A stretch of 24,753 bases of DNA from Nemertoderma westbladi (lineage: Eukaryota; Xenacoelomorpha; Nemertodermatida; Nemertodermatidae): positions 1-24,753 of the forward strand of contig JAUCBJ010000003.1 of NCBI GenBank assembly GCA_032718475.1. Reading direction: 5' to 3'. Made by a program: the position numbers and the translations under genes. This document shows positions 1-8,333 of the stretch, one piece after another; position 1 is the first letter of the stretch; each line of letters starts with the position of its first letter. The notes beneath the pieces were generated by a model. That model worked only from the letters and a program-made list of their open reading frames with translations. It was not told the DNA's origin and did not search any database.

Positions 1-560
1 GCTTATTCCAAACTTATGCAATTTGTATTGTTCCGAATTTATGAAATTTAGAAAGTTTAGAAGGAACTTATATTTGAAAGATTTATGTTTCATATTTGAG
101 ATGCAAAGGTTTATATTATTCTAAACTTATGCAGTTTATATTTATATTTAAGTAAAGACTTATATTTAGTAAGATTTATATTTAGTAAGAATTTATATTT
201 TATATTTACGTGATTATTTCGAACTTATGCAATTTATATTGTTCCGAATACTATATTTTATAAGCAGTATTTGTATTTACAGTGTAAAAGAGAAAGTTTT
301 ATAGACAGAAAATTTTGTGCTCAGAAAGACTCATATTTGTAATTATTCCAAACTTATGCAATCTACATTTAGGTACGAAAGTATTTGTAATTACTTGAAT
401 TTATGCAGTATTTGAGATACAATAGTAGATGGAAGACTTGCGAGCCTTTCTTATTGTTTTCATTCATTTGTATTTGTAATTGTTTGAATTTATGCAATAT
501 TGAGATGCAATAGATTTATATTGGTGAATTTAATTTAGATTTATATTGTACTTACTTAGT
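1..560. repeat. Degenerate AT-rich repeat region
   Basis: No coding sequence is visible. A motif close to AACTTATGCAATTTATATT, often preceded by TTCC or TTCG, recurs near 10, 125, 225, 350, 405 and 487, and a companion motif GAGATGCAA or GAGATACAA recurs near 100, 414 and 503. The spacing is irregular (about 50 to 130 bp), so this looks like an old, diverged tandem array rather than a clean satellite. From 560 to 860 the sequence stays AT-rich and I see no feature. Confidence 0.45.
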
Positions 561-872
561 AAAGCCTTAAATACGTAAAGTTTGAATTTGTAATTATTTT
601 TGTATCGAATCATTACGTAGAAAGGAAGTATTGTTTGAAACTTAATTGTAAATATGTAAGTACGCCCTAAGTATTCTATAGTTTGATTGATTATTGGTGA
701 AAACCGTATATTTTATGCACGATAATATCCTGTTTTCATGGAGCGGTATAGAATTATATTCCCTAAATGCCGTGGATTTTCAAAATTTTATTTTATTCGA
801 ATTAACTTTGTAAAGATTGCTTTGAGTTCTCATTAGTATTGGTTCTATCTATTATGTATCTATCGGTCAAGT

Positions 873-959
873 GGTTCAGTAGCTCAGTTGGTAGAGCGTT
901 GGAAATTATATGTGTAGTAGGTATCGAGTTCGAATCCTAGTAAGTGCGAATTATTTTTT
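873..959 (+). other. tRNA-like Pol III element (tRNA pseudogene or SINE head)
   Basis: An intact A-box TAGCTCAGTTGG (880-891) sits in a perfect D arm (GCTC pairing with GAGC). A B-box-like AGTTCGAATCC lies at 927-937, one base off the consensus. A T-run (954-959) follows that could end Pol III transcription. The acceptor stem, anticodon stem and T stem do not pair properly, so this is not a functional tRNA. A tRNA-derived SINE head or a decayed tRNA pseudogene is most likely. No poly(A) or simple tail of a SINE was recognised. Confidence 0.55.
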
Positions 960-1009
960 GTGCAGAATTTCAACTCATTTAAATTAACCGCTACAAATTA
1001 ATTGCATTT

Positions 1010-1345
1010 GTCTGTACCAATAAGGCTGTAGTTATTTGATTGTAACCAATGTCGTGCAAGTTATATATTAGCTGGACCAATAAGCTATCTTTAAAACCTT
1101 GTTAGAACCCATAGAACAATCGAGAATTTTCTCGATTGATTGCAGCACAAATTTAGTATATAAAGGTGCGATTCGTTCATTAGTTATCAATCACAATCAA
1201 TCTCAATCTTATATCTATACTTCTCAGATTTATTCTGTCGTGCTTAGTTTATTCTCAGATTACATTGTATTATAATTGTGTCTTCTGTAATAAAGTCAGA
1301 ATATTCTCTCAGCTTTTCTGTTTTACTATGGTTTCACTACGGTGA
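1010..1345 (+). promoter_or_regulatory. LTR-like promoter and polyadenylation region
   Basis: Reading on the plus strand there are two CCAATAAG motifs (about 1017 and 1078), a 9-bp inverted repeat AATCGAGAA-TT-TTCTCGATT near 1119-1138, a TATA box TATATAAAGG near 1158 and an AATAAA signal near 1290. TATA followed about 130 bp later by a poly(A) signal is the arrangement of U3-R-U5 in an LTR. No second copy lies in the window and no primer-binding site was recognised, so the LTR limits and the retroelement family are unknown. Confidence 0.4.
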
Positions 1346-2280
1346 ACAAACTCAGGGACAGGATGGCCGGCTAGAGATCGGGCCGCAGCAATGAACGGGA
1401 ACATCACGGGAATGTAGACGAGAGACAACCCGCAATACCATCTAGTGTTATTCGCCCATCACCTGAAAGGTTAGACAGCGTTCGATCCTTGCTACCTAAG
1501 TATAAGACCAAAAGATCAAAGGTAGACGTAGTGACACGCTGTGAGCCCAAAATTACATCATAGGGACTGTACTGTCTTGATTCAGGGAAAACCGCAGTAG
1601 ACCTTCATATTCCTACGGGAGGGAGAGAGAGCAGATACTAGTACGCAGATAGGACGTAGGCACACCGGTACAAGGCATACACATTGGTTAGGGTGCGGCA
1701 AACTGTACGCTTAACTCTTGCTAAGTACAGGTGTGTGTGCGACTATTTGCAGTACGACAGTGTCCATTACATCAGAACTTGTAGGCTAGGGGGGTTGCTG
1801 TGTTTTCACCTGAATGGGGATTGTACCGTTCAGGCGGTAGGGCAGTTTACGCTAGGCGCAAAATAAATTGAGGCTATCAGGGATATACTAACATCTACCG
1901 TGTCCCCGCCAACGCCCTAATAGGAAGTTACCCGGACTACCTGGGTGACTAAAATTCTAGATAAGAGCCAGGATAGCTATCAGTACCCGTACGCCTACAG
2001 TAGTAAACTAACACACCTCTTCTTAGTATCAGGGACCTGGTACCTAAAATTGCCGAATTCTGGGCGTAGTATTAACCTTATGCCTGAATTTGAGTCCTGG
2101 AAATACGCAAGAGGGGAAGGAACCTTATCATTCGTGAGTATTGGACCTACAAGTTATAAAATTAGAATATTCGTAAAATGCACACCGTACCCAGTAATTA
2201 TATATGTGAAGGAGCAAAACTGCTTTGACCGTTCAGAATTAACACACGCGCGTTAGAAATTATTAACACCTCAAAATATA
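1346..2280 (+). other. Unidentified sequence, possibly decayed retroelement interior
   Basis: This stretch follows the LTR-like promoter and is less AT-rich than the sequence to its left. It contains two modest plus-strand open frames (1684-1866 and 1921-2256) that begin at non-ATG codons and resemble no family I know. It could be the degraded interior of a retroelement. Translating the minus strand by eye gave nothing recognisable either. Confidence 0.25.
1945..2256 (+). CDS. Unidentified open frame of about 104 codons
   Basis: The frame is open from a TAG at 1921 to a TAG at 2254-2256 and has no early ATG. The predicted product is rich in Tyr, Ser and beta-branched residues, with two Cys in its last third, and has no motif I recognise. 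It lies downstream of the LTR-like region and could be a leftover of that element. Non-coding chance is equally plausible; it is listed because it is the longest open frame in the first 2.6 kb. Confidence 0.15.
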   Translation: MTKILDKSQDSYQYPYAYSSKLTHLFLVSGTWYLKLPNSGRSINLMPEFESWKYARGEGTLSFVSIGPTSYKIRIFVKCTPYPVIIYVKEQNCFDRSELTHAR

Positions 2281-2663
2281 TAAAATTAACTTTCGTCCTT
2301 ACTGCACTTTGCTCGCTAGTTAGCCATCTCCAAATCTGCTCTATACCTAGCTAGCGTCCCTTTGCCCAACCATATAAATCACACCGCGGCAAAGTATACG
2401 AGCCCCTTAGTCCGTCAGTGAGTCAGCCTGATTTTAGGATTCGCTGCGCGGGATTTTGTTTTATCGAAGTTTGTCTGCTCGTAGACTGTTTTCTGCCTCA
2501 CCGGTTAAAAGAGATCGATACTGCAATATATTCGCTTACTTGGGGTTTACTGTTTTGGTGAGAAGGTCGGATTTATGATTTGATTTACAAACTTTACAGT
2601 AGGATATTGCAGGTATTGTTACCGTCTCTTCCGATAGTATGAATAGGCGTATCTCTCCAATTT
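2281..2663 (+). other. Unassigned stretch with a TATA-like motif
   Basis: No open frame of note on either strand. A TATAAATC motif lies near 2372, in a locally GC-richer neighbourhood unlike the AT-rich surroundings. Its right edge is the abrupt break point of the truncated TTAA transposon at about 2664. It may belong to the same decayed element as 1010-2280. Confidence 0.2.
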
Positions 2664-3323
2664 ATAGTATCACCTTGTTTCTTGCGTTATACGGGTTTAT
2701 GAGGGTCCTGAATCCGATAGAATCAATAAAAACAGCACTGGACATCGCAAACTTGTACTTTTTGGTGATGGGTACGAAATTTGGTGCTAGCACCAAAATT
2801 TGCTAAATTACCCCGAAAAATACAAGTAGCAATGATCTGGCATATTAGAAATGTATTCCATTAGAATCAGCGCCCTCGAAAACCTGAAAATGTGAATTTA
2901 GAGCATCGTATAAGTGAATTAAAAATTTTGTGTTCCAACTGAAAAGTGCTGGTTACTTGTTTTTTTCATTTTTTTCCTACGCAGAGAGGACTAAACAGCC
3001 ATTTATAGTAATCATATCATTTTTTAATATTTTCCAATGTATTTTGCACCCCAGAAAACCTGTATTGAAAAATAAATAGCCGAAAATGTAACTTTCAAAT
3101 TTGGTGAAAATTGGGCACTACTTGTAATTTTCGTGCTGCACTATAACCACCCCAGTACATTTTTTCGAAAATGTTTTTTTTCGGTCGGATCCAGACAAGT
3201 GATACCTACGTACAAACAAAAAATCAGACGTTTTCGTAAATATTTGTAGATTTTAGAGGGAGGGGTCAATATGACCCCCCCCCCGGTATTTGTACAACAT
3301 TTTATAGCCCGGTACTAATAGGG
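2664..3323 (-). mobile_element. Truncated inverted copy of the TTAA (piggyBac-like) transposon
   Basis: The minus strand from 3323 leftwards begins with CCCTATTAGTACCGGG next to a TTAA (3324-3327) and matches the first about 660 bp of the two complete copies at 3700-5232 and 23141-24691, with scattered substitutions. Homology stops abruptly near 2664, inside what would be the second satellite unit, so the satellite-rich half and the other terminus are missing. It keeps the subterminal palindrome at 3262-3278 with a 3-bp spacer. It sits head to head with the complete copy at 3700 across 372 bp of BEL sequence. Confidence 0.85.
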
Positions 3324-3327
3324 TTAA

Positions 3328-3695
3328 CTCCGCTCGAGGAACTTTCAACTTGTTGTTTATCAAGGCCTTAGAGGTAACCAAGGCGACCTTGATTCCATCC
3401 GGAGTTTCAACTCTCAGGTATGCTACTATACCTATTCCCATATCGCTGGCGTCTCCAAACACATGGAGTTGATAAGAATACGTAGGTAGAACATGACCAA
3501 AATATGAACGGGAAATTATAAAGTTCTCGATGGCTGGTAGATAATCTTCCCATTTCATCCACTTCTTTAATAGTTCTCCCTTAAGTGGATCGTCCCATGA
3601 GTGGTTTTCAAGCCACATTTGTTGCACTAAACTCCGAGCAATCAATATAACTGGGCTAATAAATCCCAATGGATCGAAATAAGTGCTCAGGATAC
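3328..3695 (-). pseudogene. pol: BEL element 1 Pol fragment: A17 peptidase / RNase H region
   Basis: The minus strand reads through a segment starting FDPLGFISP, the usual start of the Peptidase_A17 region of BEL/Pao Pol, then LHVFGDASD, an RNase H-like Asp motif, and ends at KVPRAEL, which matches the conserved VPRxEL motif. It directly continues the reverse transcriptase frame at 5237, from which it is separated only by the TTAA transposon at 3700-5232. Its left end is cut by the inverted TTAA transposon at TTAA 3324-3327. The rest of RNase H and the integrase are missing on this side. Confidence 0.85.
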
Positions 3696-3699
3696 TTAA

Positions 3700-5232
3700 C
3701 CCTATTAGTACCGGGCTATAAAATGTTGTACAAATACCAGGGAGGGGTCATTGACCCCCCCCTCTAAAATCTACAAATGTTTACGAAAACGTCTGATTTT
3801 TTGTTTGTACGTAGGTATCACTTGTCTGGATCCGACCGAAAAAAAAAATTTTCGAAAAAATGTACTGGGGTGGTTATATTGCAGCACCAAAATTACAAGT
3901 AGTGCTCAATTTTCACAAAATTTGAAAGTTACATTTTCGGCTAATTATTTTTCAATACAGGTTTTCTGGGGTGCAAATACATTGGAAAATATTTAAAAAT
4001 GATATGATTACTATAAATGGCTGTTTAATCCCCTCTGCGTAGGAAAAAAATGAAAAAAACAAGTAACCAGCACTTTTCAGTTAGAACACAAAATTTTTAA
4101 TTCACTTATACAATGCTATAAATTCATATTTTTAGGTTTTCGAGGGCGCTGATTCTAATGGAATACATTTCTAATATGCAAGATCATTGCTACTTGTATT
4201 TTTCGGCGTAATTTGGCAAATTTTGGTGCTAGCACCAAATTTCGTACCCATCACCAAAAAGTACAAGTTTGCGATGTCCAGGTGCTGTTTTTATTGTTTC
4301 CATCGGATTCAGGACCCTCATAAACCCATATAATGCAAGAAACAAGGTGATACTATCTACTGATGAATTTGCATATTTTCCAAAATTTGGTGCTAGCACA
4401 ACAATTTTCACCCACCGGCGAAAAATACAAGTTTGAGAACTCTTATGAAATTTTTACTGATTCCATTGAATTCAGAACCATCACAAACCCGTATAGCGCA
4501 AGAAACAAGGTGACACAATCAATTGATATATTTGATGGTTTTCAAAATTTGGTGCTAGCACCACATTTTGCACCCACCTCCGAAAAATACAAGTTTGAGA
4601 TGTCTAGTTCGATAATTATATTTTCCATTGAATTCAGAACAGCCGTAAATCTCTAAAACGCAAGAAATAAATTGTTACAAGCAATTTTATCTATTAAATG
4701 GATTTTCAAAATTTCGTGCTAGCACCAAAATTTGCACACAGTCTCACCGAAAAATACAAGTTTGATACGCTTGGTGCAACTCGTATATATTTCATCGAAT
4801 CCAGAACCCCAAAAAACCCCAATTGCGTAAAAAACAAGTTTCAAACAATCAATTTACAAAATTGACATATTTCAAAATTTGGTGCTGGCACCAAAATTTA
4901 GCACCCACCGAAAAAAACAAGTTTGAAATTTCTAAATCAATTTATATGAATTCCATCCAATTTCTAACACCAAAAAACCGGTGTAAATCAAAAATAGAGA
5001 TGTTACAATTCATATTTAATGAAATGTAATTTTCAAAAAACGACTCAAAAATAGTGCCAAAAGTAGGGTTAAAAAATGGTGCTATAACTCGAAAAGTACC
5101 CAATATTTTTAAAAACGGTTTTCACTACTAGGAAGACAATAGATTTTTAGGAAAAGACATGTTTGTTTCAGAATTATAATAAAAAAACCACGGGAGGGGT
5201 CATATTGACCCCCCCCCCCGGGTTTAATAGGG
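3700..5232 (+). mobile_element. Complete non-autonomous TTAA (piggyBac-like) transposon, copy 1
   Basis: The 1533-bp element has ends CCCTATTA...TAATAGGG, flanked by TTAA duplications at 3696-3699 and 5233-5236. TTAA target sites with CCCT-type ends are characteristic of piggyBac elements. It has no transposase; the open frames inside it are translations of its internal satellite. Each end carries a subterminal palindrome of the type GGGGTCA-n-TGACCCC, with a 1-bp spacer on the left and 3 bp on the right. It is inserted in BEL Pol, and keeping one TTAA leaves the host frame unbroken, so no bases were lost or gained at insertion. Confidence 0.9.
4222..5000 (+). repeat. Internal satellite of copy 1: five units of about 163 bp
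   Basis: Each unit is anchored by the 18-bp palindrome TTTGGTGCTAGCACCAAA or a close variant, starting at 4222, 4386, 4548, 4712 and 4878 (spacings 164, 162, 164 and 166). Each is followed by a variant of CACCCACCGAAAAATACAAG. The first unit is a perfect palindrome and the others have one or a few changes. Units 2 and 3 are exactly 162 bp apart and stay in one open frame (4363-4656), which is a by-product of the repeat and not a gene. Confidence 0.85.
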
Positions 5233-7384
5233 TTAAACAAATCCGTTTAGTCCGAACTGGATTATCTCGCCCTTTTAGCTGGAAAAACAGGATATCTCTC
5301 TCTGTGTCCCATTTCAAACCAAGTGTCTTGGTTTCTGGAAGATCGTCTTTGATTAGGTCTAGGTCTTTCGCTCCTCGATCTTCTACCGGGATCGATTCTA
5401 GAAACTCACGGGAGTTGCTGGTGAATTTGGTTAATCGAAATCCACCTCTTTTTAAGCACTCTACCGTTCCTTTGGCGACATCAATGGCTTCTTCAACTGA
5501 TGGAAGGGACTTTAAATTGTCGTCCATGTATATATCCCGTTTGATGTTGTCGATCACCTCTTTAGAGAAGGCATCCCGGTTGTCATCAGCAGTGGTGCGC
5601 ACCACTGAGCAGGCGTTTGAAGGGCTTGAGATGATCCCAAAAGCCTGGATGGTCATCCAATACTCCACCGGTTTCTGGCTGAGGTCAGGCCACCACAGAA
5701 ATCGTAGGCTGTCTCGATCCCTGTCCAGCGCCTTGACTTGTAAGAACAAGCCTTCTATATCGGAGGCGAAAGCGATTGAATATTGTCGTAATCTTAAGAG
5801 TATTCCCAACAAGGATTGGAGTAAGTTGGGTCCTGGTAACAACTCTGAATTAAGGGATTGGCCCATGTAGAGGGCGGAGCCATCAAATACTACTCGTACC
5901 TCATAGGGTTTCCCGGGTTTGGGAACGTAATGATGTGTTAAATAGTACGTTCTCTCAGTTAGGGGTGTTCCTTCCGGTACTCGCTCCGCATATCCCTTGT
6001 TAATAAATTTCTTCAACTGAGTCTGATACATTTCTTTAGCTGAAGCATTTGCCGTAAGGCGTCGATGTAGTTGAGCAATTCTTTTCTCCGCCAAGGGTCG
6101 TTTGTTTATGAACTTTGGTTCTCGCTTTCGGAATGGGAGACCGATTTCATATCTACCTTGATCTTTAAGAAAACGTGTAGTTGTCTCCTGGATCTGCTTG
6201 GCTCTTTCTTCTTCTACCGATAGGGCCTTATCGTAGGAATTGGTCTCTACAGCCTCTTGAGTAAAGAATTGTACGGCATGTTCATCTCGAGTTTTCGCGT
6301 TATATCTCTTGATTACGTCATTCAGTTCGTCGTTATAGTCGACTTGTCCTGATGGACGAATGACTTGACATAGGTTCACTTGGTTTTGCCAAGTCTCGTT
6401 CTCCGTAAGGATATCGATGGTATTCTCCTCGTCGAAGAGCTGGTGGATATCGTCATTATCTGAGGAGTATGGTGTTCCCTCAGTTGGGTCGTCAACTTCA
6501 CTGCTCTCCACTTCCCATTCACTTAATTGATATACCTGTTCTTTTGGTAATCTTTCCATGAGAGTTCTACGGGAAGGGCCAGTAAAGTACCAACCTACTC
6601 TAGTTCTTCCCGCATAGACTTGTAATTGTTGCGGTTGAGCAGGCCGTTTCTCCAATGTCTCAAGCGCTTCATGCGCATTTTGGCCGATGAGTATTTGCAC
6701 TCCAGGGTAATCTGTGTTGAATCTAGGTATATTAATCTGCTGGGTGGAATCGTCCTCATCCCAGTTATAAGGTTCTACTTGGCTGGTAGCGAAGTTCTTT
6801 ATCGCCACCATTTTTACTGACCTTATACTATGTTCTCCTAGTTCATCCTGGGGGGTGGACAACGCACCTACATAATAATCCGCTATTACTGTAGATTTCC
6901 AAACCTGCATAATTCCTGACATGTTTAACTTAGTTCGGAACTTGGGTTGTCCAGCAAAGATGTCTTCGGCTAGTTCTTTGTCGATGAATGTTCCTGTGCT
7001 ACCGGAGTCAAGGAGGGCGTTCACTATATCGCTTGCGTCCTTCTGGGCTCCTCCCCGAGGCGCACCCACGAGGCGAACGCTGTCCCACCACCCTTGGGGC
7101 CAGTCTGACTCCGTTTTTATCAGACCGGGCCGGAGGGTAGCCCGATGCTTCCCGGGTTCAATTTTCAATCCCCCGATCACACCGGCACAGCTCGTCGGTG
7201 TAGCCAGATGGTCAGCTACTGTCAACTTACTGTGGCCTGACTGTACATTGAGCCAACTCAGCGAGTCAACCAGCGGGTGGACCAGTCGATAGCGATCGAG
7301 CATCAAGGTCGCCCTTGAGCCAAACCGACGGTCTTGTCCCAAGTGGGCTTGCGCTACCCACATGGAATATTGATACGTTTTCAC
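5174..7384 (-). CDS. pol: BEL element 1 Pol: protease and reverse transcriptase
   Basis: The product would copy the element's RNA into cDNA. Residues about 119-290 are the aspartic protease (DUF1758 type), with catalytic LLDSGSTGTFID at about 124-135. A linker follows to about 400. Reverse transcriptase spans about 400-715, with VRVVFDGSA near 497-504 and the catalytic YMDD at 619-622. Only about 5237-7037 is retroelement sequence. The last about 20 residues are read into the TTAA transposon at 3700-5232, and the first about 118 come from the unidentified insertion to the right. The nominal start is therefore not the real one. Comparison with BEL element 2, where knuckles and protease are contiguous, supports this. 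The integrase is lost. Confidence 0.9.
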   Translation of the reverse strand: MKTYQYSMWVAQAHLGQDRRFGSRATLMLDRYRLVHPLVDSLSWLNVQSGHSKLTVADHLATPTSCAGVIGGLKIEPGKHRATLRPGLIKTESDWPQGWWDSVRLVGAPRGGAQKDASDIVNALLDSGSTGTFIDKELAEDIFAGQPKFRTKLNMSGIMQVWKSTVIADYYVGALSTPQDELGEHSIRSVKMVAIKNFATSQVEPYNWDEDDSTQQINIPRFNTDYPGVQILIGQNAHEALETLEKRPAQPQQLQVYAGRTRVGWYFTGPSRRTLMERLPKEQVYQLSEWEVESSEVDDPTEGTPYSSDNDDIHQLFDEENTIDILTENETWQNQVNLCQVIRPSGQVDYNDELNDVIKRYNAKTRDEHAVQFFTQEAVETNSYDKALSVEEERAKQIQETTTRFLKDQGRYEIGLPFRKREPKFINKRPLAEKRIAQLHRRLTANASAKEMYQTQLKKFINKGYAERVPEGTPLTERTYYLTHHYVPKPGKPYEVRVVFDGSALYMGQSLNSELLPGPNLLQSLLGILLRLRQYSIAFASDIEGLFLQVKALDRDRDSLRFLWWPDLSQKPVEYWMTIQAFGIISSPSNACSVVRTTADDNRDAFSKEVIDNIKRDIYMDDNLKSLPSVEEAIDVAKGTVECLKRGGFRLTKFTSNSREFLESIPVEDRGAKDLDLIKDDLPETKTLGLKWDTERDILFFQLKGRDNPVRTKRICLTLLNPGGGVNMTPPVVFLL

Positions 7385-8333
7385 CCGCCTCGCCGGCAGT
7401 ATTGAGGGGAAGTCGGTTCCACAATAATACTGACTAGCTCGAAAGCTAAGAACAAGTCACCACTTACTAGTCACTGTACACGTGTACTCAATAGATGCTC
7501 ACGAAATCAAGTACACAACGGTAAACACAAAATCGGACACATACCATGCACACACAGAGGACATAATCGGAAAAGACAAATCGGTGACAAAATCAGAGGG
7601 GACAAAATTGTATCGACTGTTAAAAGTGTCGAGAGTACCTTATTTTGCCGTCAGGGCAAAATAACTTTGTGTGCACAAAGTATGCTGGGGCGTAGTAAAG
7701 ATATGGTCCTACTAATACCAGCGGTGTCTAGACCAACCGGCAAGGGTTCCCATACTCACTCGCAGTGGCCATACATACACTCACGTATACCACATACCCA
7801 CAGCAACAGAAAGCTCAAGCAAACTGCCTCTGATCGTCCACACGCAAACCACAGATTCCAGAGTATCATTCACTTGGACCACACTACAACACCAACCCCT
7901 CCTTGCAGCTGATATTCCGGGTGCCACCTCCATTCCAATAGTAGTACCAACAGAATCATCAGAAACCTGCCCATTCCGATGCAACACCTCCATTCCAATA
8001 GTGCTACCCTGGGAAAAGACACGTTTTGGCAACCGATCGGAGACAGTAAAGAGTCTGGTCAACTCATACATACCAAACATAGACCTATCACATAGACCAC
8101 ATAGACCACAGATCACACTAAGCCACCACCCCTACTGTGTACAGGACTGGCAGTACGGCAACAGGCCGACTAGACGGTACCACGGCACCATGTTAATTCA
8201 TGGTTCGCTAGACACGAGGGCCTTCAGTAACTCCCTTGCACTATACCTAAGATTTAACGTGCCCCCAGACCCTCACGAGCCCGCCGCCGCCTGTTGGAGT
8301 CACCCCTATAGAGACCTCACCTCTTTGGGTAAC
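7043..8333. mobile_element. Unidentified insertion of about 1.3 kb in BEL element 1
   Basis: In BEL element 2 the segment between REFPVWQVRLH and the protease motif is contiguous; in element 1 the same two blocks are about 1.3 kb apart. A 5-bp direct repeat TCCTT at 7038-7042 and 8334-8338 is a candidate target duplication, though removing the insert there leaves the frame off by one. No terminal inverted repeats or TG...CA ends were seen. The insert contains the 12-bp palindrome GTACACGTGTAC near 7470, a hairpin TTATTTTGCC-GTCA-GGCAAAATAA-like near 7641-7664, a second hairpin CTTTGTG-TG-CACAAAG near 7664-7680, and a repeated CACCTCCATTCCAATAGT (near 7926 and 7987). The family is unknown. Confidence 0.6.

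Noticed and set aside
873-950. Functional tRNA gene
   Set aside because: Acceptor, anticodon and T stems do not pair.
4363-4656. ORF in the TTAA transposon that might encode a transposase
   Set aside because: It is a repeat translation of two 162-bp satellite units, with no DDD/E pattern and only about 97 codons.
5163-5870. 235-codon plus-strand ORF
   Set aside because: It is antisense to reverse transcriptase and begins inside the TTAA transposon. The minus-strand frame has the YMDD and other RT motifs.
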